Counted from the first letter of the stretch, positions 46,086-57,310 are shown. The stretch: 64,000 nucleotides of DNA from Diphasiastrum complanatum (GCA_029204225.1 CM055097.1:28199192-28263191); one strand, 5' to 3'. The notes: generated from the letters alone by a model not told the origin. Translations and numbers: made by a program.

Positions 46086-48285
46086 ACACCTGTAACATTG
46101 TGTATATATATACCGAATACCATTTGCATATTTAGAATGATTGTTGATTAAGAGATTGAGGATCAAGTGTGTATAGATTTAGCATCAGAAGCTTATCAAA
46201 GAGAGACGAAGTAGATGCCTTCTGCATTGATTCTTTATTGTCAGTGATAGGTTTCATTCCTTTATAGATTGAATTAGCTTTGTAGAGCACGCCCCGCTAT
46301 TGTCTTGTGCTCTACTACATTATTGACATGTATATTTTGCTATGCTTGATAACAGCTCTTTTAATCTGCATTCAGATTGCGTCAATATTGCTATGCTTCG
46401 TCTTTTTCGTCTGTCACAAAACACGTGTAAAATCATAGTGTCACGATTCTTTCGTCTTTTCTTTGCCTGTGAGAATTTACATGTAAATATGTAGACTGCA
46501 TGACAACGTGAGTAAAAAAGCAGCATGAATGGAGGCAGATAAAAATGGGATTTAGGAGAGTAGAGGAGATAAATCCAACAGATCACGAATAAAAATGTTT
46601 TGAGTTCATGTTCGTTTCTTTCTCATCCTTTGTCAAGTAAATTGTGCACTTTGTTAGTAGAATCGAGATATGTCTGGTCAGTTGTTCTACATTTCATGTC
46701 TCTCTTAATCTCTTTGTGGTTTATGGAGAATTGTGCTAGGAAACCAATTTGTGTTGTTGTTTTGGAGCTTTAGCTTGTATAACTCAAAACTAGTGTAGAT
46801 ATGAATTTTCCAGCAAGTGTACTTTCATATTAGTGTTGAAATTAATGATGAATGTTGGATCTTTCCATGATTTAGAATTCTAGGCTATGTTTTGGTCAAA
46901 ATTGCTTGTTTTTTCATGCTTTTTGACACAAAATAGATAGTAAGAACCAAAATCCAGCAAGATCAAATCAATTAGATGGTTATGATCCTGTAAATTGGTT
47001 TGCATGTGTTGGAGAAAACATTTTTTGCCATAAATTTCCATTTTATAATGATGAAAAAACTGGAAAAAAAGACCAAAATTCATTATTTTTTCATAAAATT
47101 TATACTAGGTGGCTGTAGAACACCAAGTAGAGCATGTGAAGTATTGAATCATAGTCTTTAGAAGCTGTCCTCGAAGGAGCCAAGAATTTCAGCAATTGAG
47201 CTTGTAGGACGTCAAAAAAAAGGCAAAAATTGACCATTTTCGGTGATTTTTGGGGGATGGATTTCTCTAAATCCATAAGGGGATCATTTAGGATCTTTTA
47301 TAGCATGATTAGTATTTCTTTTTACCTTCCAAGCAAGCTATCATACCTGTAAATTGGTGTATGGAGGCTTAAGTTTCAATTCCATCAAGTTTGAGGCTAT
47401 TTTGACATCTATAAATCAAGAATTCATGGTTCTCAGCCCATACTACTTCATTGGACCTGTATGAAGGCTTCATGGAGCTCTAATTGACCATTTAAGACTG
47501 TTGGTAGCATCATTTTTTGGCTTGGAGAGGTGTTTGCACGTTTTTTGAAGATTTGGTCTACAAAAAGTGACTTCTACTATAGGTTTTTTTTGGCTTGTTC
47601 TGATCTCACATGTGTGAATCCTAGGTTGCAGGATGATGTGGCAAGTGTCTTGTTCACTAGATCTTCCTCTGTTCTGAGGTTTATAGCACCTAATTTGGTG
47701 TCTTGTAGCCAAAGATATGAATCATAGGAATTTTTGTAATTTTGTGAGTAAAATTGGCAAAATTTTGAATTGTTCACAAGTCAATTTCCTAATTCGTGGT
47801 ATTGTGCTTGCATGGAATGTCTGCACATTGATTCTCAGAGTGATTCTGACATGCACGAGTGTTTTAGATCTGTTTTGAGTGGTTATACGCATGTGATTGA
47901 TAGGATACAAATATGGGTAGAACTGAAATTTATGTAAAATTTTGTATGGTAAAAAAAAAACAGTTAATGTCGCATGTTATGCAAGCCTAGTACACATTAA
48001 TTCAGTAAGGTTAAAAATCGAACAATGAATAGCTTTTTTTGATTTCGATTACCTAAAAACTAAAAGTGTTTTTGATGAATTTTTAAATAACGTAATTAAA
48101 AAAAAAAAGTGCGAAAATTCAATTTTTTTAGTTTTTTCTAGTTTTTTGAATTATGTATGAAATGTACTAAAAATAGTGAATTGACCATGTTGGAGTCAAT
48201 TTTAGTCAGATTTGGTCAATTGCAATTCACTACGAGTTAATCATATATTAACTAATTTTAACAATTTTCAAGAATAGATAAATCG
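46086..48285. other. No gene recognised
   Basis: AT-rich non-coding sequence with homopolymer runs and no repeat partner noticed in the window. It may be internal non-coding sequence of a large retroelement. Confidence 0.3.
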
Positions 48286-49707
48286 AGATGGTCGAAGAAG
48301 CTTCAAATCAGATTGATCAGAAAATCGACACAGACTCCGACAATGAGTCAGACCCTCAATGAGTCGAATCGCATCAGAAGATCGAAGTTCAACCTAGAAG
48401 AACGAACCGCCGATCCAGGCAGCCTCCATCCCAATTTATGGATGATCCAGCCTGGTACTTTGTGCAGAAACCATGCACTGTATCAAAGGCAATGTCAACT
48501 CTAGATGTTGATCAATGGAAAGCCCCAATGGACACAGAATTCGATTTTCTAAATGAGAATCAGACACTATAACTGAGCTTCCAAACGAATGAAATCCGAT
48601 TCCATGCAAATGGATATTCAAAGTGAAGTATGATGCTGAAGGAAGAATAAATCGATACAAAGCTAGACTGGTCGCCAAAGGTTTTTCACAAATTCCAGAT
48701 CTAGATTATTCAGAGACCTTCAGCCTTGTCGTTAAACATCCATCGATTTGACTACTACTCTCCTATGCAGCTGTAGCCGATCTCGAAGTCCATCAAATGG
48801 ACGTCCAAACAGCCTTCCTGAACGGGACTATCGAAGAGGAGATCTATATGTCGTTACCAGAAGGATACGAGCTCAAAGGTAAGGAGCACCTTGTTTGCAA
48901 AATCCACAAGGCTCTATAAGGTTTAAAATAGTCACTAAGAGTCTGTTTTCATAAAATCAATACATTTCTAATCGAGAATGGTTTTAGTCCAAACTCGGCA
49001 GACTCGAATGTCTATTTCAAGTCTATATCGAATTCCTTCATAAATATCACTCTTTATGTAGATGATACATTACTATTTAGTAACAATTTGAATTTATTGA
49101 AGGATACAAAATGCATGTTAGCACAAGAGTACAAGATGACCCAGCCCATTACTACCTTGGAATCCAGATTCATCAAATTTGATCTAGTAGACAAATTTAT
49201 ATCAGTCAACAACAATATCTCACTAATGTGTTGGAAAAATATGGAATGACCAACTACAAATCGAGACCCTGGTCTAAAATTATCGAAGGAACAATGTCCT
49301 CAAATCGAGGCAGAAAAGGAGGAAATAAAACAATATCCATTTCACTCCATCATCGGCTCACTGATGTATGCAATGCTCTGTACATGACCCGATCTTGCAT
49401 ACTCTATCGTTTCAGTCAGTCAGTTCCTATCGAATCCAGAGCCAACACATTGGAAAGCACTCATGAAGGTCATGAAGTATGTCCAAGCAACAAAACATCT
49501 CAGCATCTGTTATGGAGGCTGCCAATCTTCCAGTATTTTTGAAGTTTATACAGATGCAGATTGGACAGGAGATATCGACACCAGAAGGTCAACTTCTGGA
49601 TTTGTATTCTTACTCAATCAAGGCCCAATCTCATGGAACAACTGTAGATAGACCTCAATAGCATTATCATCAACAGAATCGGAATACATAGCTGCAAAAT
49701 GCTACTG
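48286..49707 (+). pseudogene. copia integrase-RT linker, reverse transcriptase and RNase H (interrupted)
   Basis: Begins MVEEASNQIDQKIDTDSDN and QPRRTNRRSRQPP (pre-RT linker), then the RT: QWKAPMDTEFDFLNE, NRYKARLVAKGFSQIPDLDY, HQMDVQTAFLNGTIEEEIYM (motif A), GLK-stop-S (Gln lost in YGLKQ), ITLYVDDTLLFS (YVDD box intact). RNase H follows: VYTDADWTGDIDTRRSTSGF, then STESEYIAAKCY. The frame is cut at about 49707 by the Ulp1-bearing segment and resumes at 54077. Gag, protease and integrase core are absent from the left end. Confidence 0.9.
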
Positions 49708-50640
49708 ATTACTATCCCTCCATCAATATTATGTCCACCTTTTGATGTCAATATAGTTAGGGAATAGACAGTTGGTTTTGGAAAACCAAGCTGACTTTTA
49801 AATATGAGAAACTCCTCTTCGGAAGGCAGATCATCTTCTTTTCTGCACATTTCCTCCACAACCATTTTCAAACAATCTTTTCTTGAATAAAACTCATCCT
49901 TATTTACATAGTCAACACCAGGGAGAAGATCATCAACATCAAAATCAATTATATCTGAATATTCATGAAGCTCTTTGTTCAAAATACAAAGAGTCTCAGT
50001 CTCTATGAAATAAAAAAGATCCGATAGTGTCAAAAAAGAATTATTCTCTATATTATAAGCAAGCAATGTGATTAGAGAATTATCAAAAGGAGAAAGAGAG
50101 CGGGTGTTCTAGGGCCTATCAATGATGTCTTGTTTCGAGCAAGATCAAAATCTGTACAATCATCTAAACTAACACTTGTATCAATAAAAAAAAGTTTCTG
50201 TATCTACAGGCTTGGACTTGTCAGATTTTGTACTATTGGAAGAAGCAGCTTCAGAAGTAGAAGGGGCATCATCTGAATCGTCAGAAATATTTAACAAAAG
50301 AAAAAAAAACAAATGCAGACTAAACTCTACAAATCTACATTTTTATTGTGTATTTGACAATCATCTACAAGATTGTGCCACCAAGTCTTGATAATGAATC
50401 ATGTCCTTATTCTGAGATCTGAACAAGGGGGTACTGAACAGAGACTTAAATTTGAGATAAATCTCAGAAAATACTTTCACACCATGACTCTCTTTAATAG
50501 AAGGAAGAACAAAAAGAAAAGAAGAAAAAAATGACTTGAAATACTCTATATTGTCACTGATACCTTTTTTAAAAATAAAAAAAAAATAAGACACTAGAAT
50601 CAAAATTAGCTATTTAAACAAAGTGAAAATACACAAAAAA
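49708..50640 (-). pseudogene. Acidic, Ser-rich gene of unknown function, divergent from the protease
   Basis: The minus strand is coding-like from about 50640 to 49710. There is a disordered Ser/Asp-rich stretch (SDDAPSTSEAASSNSTKSDK, 50290-50210), then DTSVSLDDCTDFDLARNKTS, NSFLTLSDLFYFIETETL, YSDIIDFDVDDLLPGVDYVN and MVVEEMCRKEDDLPSEEEFL. The frame breaks at T-runs (about 50187-50194 and near 50105). Stretches 50663-50975 may be an upstream exon. I do not recognise it. Confidence 0.45.
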
Positions 50641-51079
50641 AAATTCTGGATTACTGATAAAATCAAGGACTGGAGATCGGTCTCAGATGTGAAATAGAAC
50701 GTAAAATCAAATTGCAACAAACTATGTGCTCGAGATAGATATCACAGGACCAACTATCGATTTCGAACGAGGGTATATAGGAGAGAGAAAATCGCATGCG
50801 AAACATGCGCTTGAGAGCGATATCCAAGAAACCAATATTGGTTCCAAGTGCGGAGATAGAAACAAAGAGTAAATAGACAAAAAAAAGTGTGTTTGAAATC
50901 AATATTAGGCGCTGAAATCAAAAAATTTGTGTGAAAATCTGCACCAGAAATGAGAAATTTATAAAAAAATTTCACACATGTGGAATCTGATCAATGGGAC
51001 ATGTGTTGTTTTGTGATTCGTTGATTGTATTCGTTCATGTAGATAATGATTGATGCGACAATTGTCACATGCGGAATGA

Positions 51080-51190
51080 CACGTGCACAATAGGATTGGT
51101 GCACATGTCATTGCCCACGTGCCATCATCAATGAGTCATAATAATGTGTACGGACAGACACGTGGACCACTGACATGATGCCACGTGTTT
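51080..51190. promoter_or_regulatory. G-box cluster in a divergent promoter
   Basis: Four ACGTG cores lie within about 110 bases: GACACGTGCAC (51079), GCCCACGTGCC (51113), GACACGTGGAC (51158) and GCCACGTGTT (51181), two or more with the full CACGTG palindrome. They lie between the divergent minus-strand gene (starts below 50980) and the protease gene. G-boxes bind bZIP/bHLH factors in plants. Confidence 0.6.
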
Positions 51191-52804
51191 CGAATAATTC
51201 ATCTATCATCGCAAATTTTTAGTCTATTTTTTTCGCAATATCGATCTCAAGCGCATCAAAAAAAGTTTCTTGTACCAACTACCTCAAGGAAGAAAATAAA
51301 GCAGGCTGTTCCTAAGAAAACTAGATCTCATAGGCCAACTACTTTCCTTCTTCCTAAGCTAATCCCAACAAAGTGACCTCGGATCGTTCTGTCCTCTATA
51401 TCGAATTTTGATTCAGAAGTAGAATCACCATCTCCTCCTCCTATTATCCATCCAGCTCCTCAGAAGGTTTCTTCACCGAAGGTGGAGATAACCCAAGAGG
51501 AGCTTGATAAGATAATTGAAAAATCTATTAGTATTGTTGGGGCATCAGATTCAAAACCTGTACACAACCTTTTTGTTAGAATTTCGTGCGATCCCAATTA
51601 GATTTTTTTTTTAATGTTGACGATTATAATCAATACGAGACTTATTTAGGCAATAAAATTGATATGCTCAAAAATTATTTTGACTCTTTCCTTCCAGATT
51701 CAAATAGAAGCTATAGACTAGGTCCCAAATTTTGTACAGAGCTTAAAGATAAAACTTCAGTCACAGATGTGATTGTTGAAGCCGGCCAAAAATTTTTGCA
51801 GCATAGTATTAGTATAAATTCTAAGGGAATCATTTTTGTCGTCAATCCTTTTTTAATGGGTGTTGTGAAGGCAAAAGAGGCCAATTTTGAAAGGGCTGTA
51901 TATTTCATCGATTGTAGTCCTGTGGCCAAATTCTACTTGATTCCATATGAGAATAAGTAAGCTTTGCTATATGCTATTGATTCCTTTTATTTTGATCATT
52001 ATACTCATGTTAGAATTGATTCTAATTTTCATTTTGATTGTTGTAGTCGGCATTGGAGCCTAAATATTCTTTCTATAAAAACAAATGAGGGAGTATCAAA
52101 TTTTCTATGTGTAAAAATAAACTCATCTGAAAATACACATAGAGAATTTGATTCTCTACTTCATGATGTCGTGCGTGAGATACCAACAACGACAACATCT
52201 ATTGGGGAGACAACTATTAAATCTCTCAAGGTATATACAATTTATCGCTGATATGCATTTTTTTAAAAAAATCTATCGTCATAGCATGAATAAATTGTAT
52301 GTCGTAACATTAATATTTTTTGTTGAATATCTACAGTATGTACATCAAGAGGATGCTTTTAGTTGTGGTTTGTCTTGTACAATACAAAGCTCTTTTTCGA
52401 GTGGTACAATCTACAAGTCGATGTAGATATTGAAAAGGTAAAATTTTGTTCATTTGTTGTTCTATTGATTCAAATTTTCATTTTGTTAGTGTGATTGTTA
52501 GTTATTTACTCATTCACCTGGTTTGTGAGGACAGTTCACTCTTGAGATGTACAATTCTGACGATGTATATAGATTGCAGCAAGAGTTCATCAAAACATTT
52601 GTACAGAATGGTGTAAGCTTTGTGCCGGAGCTTGAGGGCGCTATAAAGAATCCTGCTTCTGCCCTAACATCCTTTCAAGTTGCTGAGTATGCAAAGCTTA
52701 TTTTATACAATCAGAGAGGCATACAATTCCTTTCTAATACAGAGGAAGACGAAATTACAAGACAACAGATTGTTGTCATCACAGCTCCTAATAGTAATAT
52801 ATAA
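51185..52804 (+). pseudogene. Ulp1/C48-type cysteine protease gene, frameshifted
   Basis: Exon 1 (start uncertain; about 51185-51956) encodes a Pro/Ser-rich region (SEVESPSPPPIIHPAPQ), then VDDYNQYETYLGNK, YRLGPKFCTELKDK and ERAVYFIDCSPVAKFYLIPYE. Exons 2 (52047-52230), 3 (52337-52437) and 4 (52535-52804) follow, all GT/AG. The catalytic set is HW (RHWSLNILSI, codon split by intron 1), an Asn where the Asp is expected (VKINSSEN), Gln and Cys in HQEDAFSCGLSC. The frame breaks at a T5 run (52393-52397) and TGA at 51374. A further frame change falls near the T10 run at 51603. Ulp1 enzymes cleave SUMO-like tags; transposon-borne copies are common in plants. Confidence 0.7.
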
Positions 52805-53054
52805 AATAAAGATAAAGTTACTGAATAGGATTGCAATTGTAAATGTGTATATATTACCATCCAGAAAAGGAGACAGAATCATACATGTAAACAACCCATT
52901 TCTAAGATTTTTATTGATATCAATATAGATTCTTACAATCAAGTTATGTCCATAGTATAATACTAGATTGAGATTTTTCTACATTGATAAAAAACAAAAT
53001 TCTTGTTTTCATCTTGAGTAAACAGGATGGATGTATATTTTCTAGTAGTAAATC

Positions 53055-53518
53055 TCAGTGTTCTTCCATTAGTTGGATAGTTTTGCCAATATCTTTGTAT
53101 TTGGTCTCGAGCTCATGTCTTTTACGTATCTGCATAAATTTAACACAAAGTATGTTACATTTTGTATAAAGATTATACGAGCAATGTTTGAAAGAAATTA
53201 TACATAAAGATTAGAGTATTTATAGTTACTTACGAGTTTACCATTTGAAATGAATCTGAAGTTTGAAAGTATATCATCTTGTAGGAGCAACGATTCTTGC
53301 ATGATGTAATTCAGGCTCCAATCTTCTTCCGCCTCAACACATGTAAAAAGTGCATCATTGTATATTATTTCAATATTTTTTCGCTTAGAATGTCCAGTGG
53401 CTTCCAAGTCTTGATCGAGTGGCACCCATTTACTCTTGTTCTTTTTCCATCTTTGATAATGGAAGCATAGGCTCAACATTTGCTTTTCTATTTGATAGCG
53501 AAAGCACATGGAAGACAT
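53055..53518 (-). CDS. Small two-exon gene, 119 residues, unknown
   Basis: Exon 1 is 53518-53234 (ATG at 53518, MSSMCFRYQIEKQMLSLCFH; KNKSKWVPLDQDLEATGHSK; IIYNDALFTCVEAEEDWSLN). The donor is CTC/GTAAGT. Exon 2 is 53129-53055 (acceptor TTTATGCAG), reading RKRHELETKYKDIGKTIQLM and stopping at 53055. Both exons are in phase 0 with no stop, so this is one of few intact-looking frames in the window. The helical, charged C-terminus suggests a coiled coil. It is convergent with the protease gene, 250 bases away. Not recognised. Confidence 0.5.
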
Positions 53519-53871
53519 TTTAATTCTGCATTCTATTTCTCCATTTGATTTTTTGTCTCAGCCTTCATCCATAAGTTCAGATAATAAACTATTTGATGAT
53601 TTTTGCATACAAATATTGTTGGAGTTTTGTGTACATTAACACTTGAAAAGAAATCCACACTGAACTATGAATCTGAAAATATGTGTAGGCGAAAATCCAT
53701 GAATATGAAAATTTGTGTAGGCAAAAATTTGAAACACTGAACTATTTGGCGCTATGAGTTAACTCTAGTTAACCCTGTAAACCATGATTTGACAATGTAA
53801 TTACATTAACGTTACATCGATTTTCTCAATCCAACCATCTGTCATATCCATTTTCAATATTTTTGGGCCTC

Positions 53872-53940
53872 TTCGGGCAGTGATGAGTTGGAAGGGCATG
53901 CCTCAACATCCAATAGCATTTCCACATGCTGCCCGACGAA
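53872..53940. repeat. GC-rich inverted repeat (hairpin)
   Basis: TTCGGGCAG at 53872-53880 pairs with CTGCCCGACGAA at 53929-53940, one bulged base, in otherwise AT-rich sequence about 140 bases from the right end of the inserted segment. Helitron ends carry such hairpins, but no CTRR end follows. Confidence 0.5.
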
Positions 53941-54076
53941 ACATTTATATATTCAAAAAGTTTTTATTTTATTTATATCCGATAAAAGCTACGTCACGTA
54001 GAAGCCTGATATCAAGATTTCTATTGGTCCACATGGCTACAAATATGAGAAAAAAAAAAAAGACATCTTTTTCAGA

Positions 54077-54346
54077 GGCCTTCGTCTGGCTCTAAGTTTT
54101 CTAATGCAAAGCACAATTGCACTCTCTCTAAATCCGAGATTTCACTCTCGAAGCAAACATATCGAAATCAAGTATCACTACCTTAGAGAAAAAGTGCAAA
54201 GCAAGGAAGTGTCATTGGTTTACTGCAGGACGGAATTTATGGCAGCAGATTACTCACAAAGGCATTATCCAAGGATCACCACATCAGATTTAACAACATA
54301 TTAAATCTGAAGATCCAAGTTTTTCAAGATCCACATTAAGGGAAAA
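54077..54346 (+). pseudogene. copia RNase H tail and polypurine tract
   Basis: Resumes the copia of 48286: EAFVWL, then STIALSLNPRFHSRSKHIEI, KYHYLREKVQSKEVSLVYC, TEFMAADYS. The polypurine tract ATTAAGGGAAAA (54335-54346) abuts the LTR. A small deletion removes residues between EAFVWL and the STIAL block. Confidence 0.85.
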
Positions 54347-54610
54347 TGTTGAATTTTAATGCTCATGTCCAAAATCCATTTGATAATGAGCATCCTGAAA
54401 AATCTGTCGAAGTCCGACTCCATCGACTTCGAAGTCATCGAAGTTCGAAGTACGACTTCATCGACTTCGAATTTTCCATGTATATACTCAACTTATTCCA
54501 TCACTTACTTGATATCGACTTACTCGACAATTGACTCCATCAACTCCATCGACATTCCATCAATTACTCGACATCATCGACTCACTCGACTTACTCAACA
54601 TCGACGTACC
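54347..54610 (+). repeat. 3' LTR of the interrupted copia (end not resolved)
   Basis: Starts TGTTGAATTTTAATGC after the polypurine tract. It is unusually rich in TCGA: TCGAAGTCC, ATCGACTTCGAAG, TTCGAAG, ACTCGACA and similar, more than fifteen TCGA tetramers in 210 bases. A TATAAGG box lies at about 54611. The 5' LTR is not in the window. Confidence 0.6.
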
Positions 54611-55128
54611 TATAAGGGAAGCTCCTCAAGATCCTGCTTACAAGACAAACAAAATGGAAAACACACTATGGAGAAACCAACCAACCAAGTAGAAGCATCC
54701 AATCAAACTCTAGAAGCTTCACCCGCAAGCCAAGGATTAGGAAGCATGAAAGTAGAGTGAGAGCTTGGCAATGAATCAATCACAAATGTGAGGAGTAGGA
54801 CAAGTTTAGCCTCCTCTTATAGAGCCATGAACCTCTTGTGCACATAGACATGCAAGGTCCTAACTCTCCTATATATAGATTCCTCCAGAATAGAGTCTCT
54901 ATGTTTGGATCCTCTATTCATAGAATTGCTATTGATAACTCTACACATGCACCGGTCCCAAACCTTGTACTAACTCCATTTAGGGTATTTTGGGCATCAC
55001 ATGGATATTAGTTACTTTTGGGTCACGTCCAGTATGACATGGCATAACTAATAGCTTGTTTCACTGGAGTATTGTGTATCCAAGACTAAGAGTATACTGA
55101 ATCCTATGTATTGGTCATGGAAATAACA
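54611..55128 (-). repeat. Probable 3' LTR of the gypsy element (left end unresolved)
   Basis: On the minus strand a purine tract AAAGAGGGAAGAA (55141-55129) precedes TGTTATTTCCATG (55128), the LTR start. A TATA box on minus (CTATATATAGGAG, about 54869-54881) is consistent with LTR structure. Confidence 0.55.
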
Positions 55129-55271
55129 TTCTTCCCTCTTTAAACAACTTCTATCCTTAGGAGCTAAACATAGAGAAATTCTTCTTTATGTTATCAACTC
55201 TCTCCCATAAATCATCATCCTCTCAGTATGACCTTTCCACCGAATTAAGCACTCAAAGATAGAACTATTTC

Positions 55272-55784
55272 TCAATTGTTTATCTTTGGTTCTGAGCACT
55301 TCTCAAGTTCCAAAGGTACACTAAGCAACAAATCTTCCAAATGGAATAAATCCTCATCTGATCCAACTGTATCACCTTCATGTAAACTTAGTTTCAAATG
55401 ACTTACGTGATATATTGGGATATCTAACGGATATCTCTTGTTAGGGATATCTAACGGATGCAACAAACCACCAGCCTTATGGCATTTAGTCTTTGCTAGT
55501 TGACAGGGCTTGCATCTAATCACATATGACTCGACATATGGCTTGAGCTTTGGCCAATAAAATTCTCTCTTAACCAAGTCCAGAGTCTTGTGTATACCGA
55601 GATGTTCTGCACAAGGTATGCCATGACATTCAAACAAAATCTTGCGTTTGGGCTCATCATTCCCAGGTACACAAACTTTCTCATTCCAAAATAGCAATCC
55701 ATCTTGAATGGTAAACTGTTCCACAATCTTCTTATCTTTCTTAGTCAGTTGAGTCCCCTGTGTTCCTAACTCAACACTGTCCAC
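55272..55784 (-). pseudogene. Ty3/gypsy integrase zinc domain fused to C-terminal segment
   Basis: The frame reads KKIVEQFTIQDGLLFWNEKV, then the HHCC zinc finger (CHGIPCAEHLGIHKTLDLVK, CKPCQLAKTKCHKAG) and at once YHVSHLKLSLHEGD, which normally follows the catalytic core. The D,D,E core is deleted. The junction has a direct repeat GGGATATCTAACGGAT (55417-55432 and 55444-55459). Confidence 0.85.
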
Positions 55785-56330
55785 ATTTCTTCCGGTCTAA
55801 ACAATGTTCCACTTATAACCAAAATGAGAGTCTAATTCATATTTTTCTCTTAGCAAAAGATATAGATCCATAGAAATCTGGGTGAATGACAGTTCGTTCA
55901 GTTCACCAATCTGACTAAGAGCATCTGCAACTTGATTAGAGCTGTCTCTTACATAACGGATTTCATGATCGAATTCTTGCATCAATTCAGCCCATCATGT
56001 TTTTCTCCCCCGAAGATCATGTTGGCTGCAAAAATACTTGAGGCTGGTGATCCGTATACACTATAAACTTACTACCATACAAAAAGTGTCTTCGGGTTTT
56101 AAGTGAATGAATTACAACAAACAATTCCTTTTCCTACGTAGTATAACACAACTGAGGACCGGTGAATTTTTTGCTCTCAAACGCTAGTGGCCTATCCATT
56201 TGTAATAGAACCGCTCCAACTGCAATATCACTTACGTCCGTTCTCACGACGTAAGGTAAGTCTGGATTTGAAATTTGTAATACGGGAGCTGAAACAACCA
56301 TTGTTTTAAGTTTTTCAAAACTTTAATTTA
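55785..56330 (-). pseudogene. gypsy RNase H
   Basis: The minus strand carries MMQEFDHEIRYVRDSSNQVA and DALSQ (56000-55797), the normal end of Ty3 RNase H (YxxGxxNxVADALSR). Upstream to 56330 the domain reads in shifted frames, with pieces around the ExF and TDAS positions. Confidence 0.75.
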
Positions 56331-57230
56331 ATTTCTCATTCCAAACAACAGGCGGAATAGGTTGATTCCTCCTTTTCTTTTTATTACCAAACCCTTTTGT
56401 CAGATTATTGAGTCGAGCTGCTAACTTAGCATAATCTTCAATAAATCTCTTGAAGAAAAGTGTCAATCCTAAAAATGACTTTACTTGCCTCACAGTTCTC
56501 GGAATTGGCCACTCAATCACAATCTTGATTTTATCCTAGTCAATCTTGATCCCATTAACTGTGATCTTATGACCAAGATAAAGCAACTCTTACTTAAAGA
56601 ATTCACACTTGGACTCTTTAGCGTAGAGTAACTCCCACCGAAGTTTCATCAAGACGATTCTTAGGTGCTCTATGTGTTCCATCAAGGATTTACTGTAAAT
56701 AGAATTATCGTCTAGGAATACTACCACAAACGTTCCCAAATATGGACGAAATAAATCGTTCTCATCATTTGTTGGAACATTGCTAGAGCATTTATGAATC
56801 CAAATGGCAACACTAAGAACTCATAATGACCAAATTTAGAACGAAGTCCTGTCTTTTGGACATCTTTCGATTTAATTCGTATTTGATGGTACCCAATCCT
56901 GAGATCAATCTTTGTGAAATACTTAGCTCCATCCAAGCGATCTACACGGTCATCCATCCTAGGTAATGGATATTTATTTTTGACAATTACCTTATTTAGC
57001 CCCTTATAATCAATACACATCCGAAAACCTCCATCTTTCTTCGCTTTAAGAGGAACAAGAGCGTCCCATGGTGATTTACTAGGTTGTATATGTCCCATCC
57101 TCAAATAGTTTTCCATTTGATTTGAAATCTCTATCTCCTCTTTATGAGAAAAACTATAAGGTTGTCTAGAGACAGGTCGACTTCTTGGAATTAACTCAAT
57201 CTTGTGGTCTACTGACCTAGACGGTGGCAA
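56323..57230 (-). pseudogene. gypsy reverse transcriptase
   Basis: 57230-56721: VDHKIELIPRSRPVSRQPYS, RMGHIQPSKSPWDALVPLKA, FRMCIDYKGLNKVIVKNKYP (RT block B), YFTKIDLRIGYHQIRI (motif A Asp), [20 protein letters not shown]. The [YF]xDD region (about 56735-56700) reads VVFLDD in another frame. The thumb IEWPIPRTVRQVKSFLGLTL follows at 56520. It shows several stops and frame changes. Confidence 0.9.
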
Positions 57231-57310
57231 ACCATGAGGTAATTCAGATTGAATAACATCTCTAAATTCATTTATGATATGTTCTTTTATTACCTGTTCA
57301 TGATCTAAAT

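Larger units (their letters stand above)
49708..54076. mobile_element. Gene-bearing insertion of unknown class (Ulp1-type protease segment)
   Basis: This 4.4-kb segment separates copia RNase H (…SEYIAAKC) from its continuation (EAFVWL). It carries three spliced, non-retroviral genes: a divergent acidic minus-strand gene, a plus-strand Ulp1/C48 protease gene and a convergent small minus-strand gene. No terminal inverted repeats or clear target duplication were found by eye. A GC-rich hairpin lies near the right end. Best regarded as a DNA transposon or Helitron-like capture, class unresolved. Confidence 0.55.

Noticed and set aside
49708-54076. Terminal inverted repeats of the Ulp1-bearing segment
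   Set aside because: Comparison of the first and last about 60 bases by eye gave no convincing match; only a weak shared GTCCAC/GTGGAC phrase was seen.
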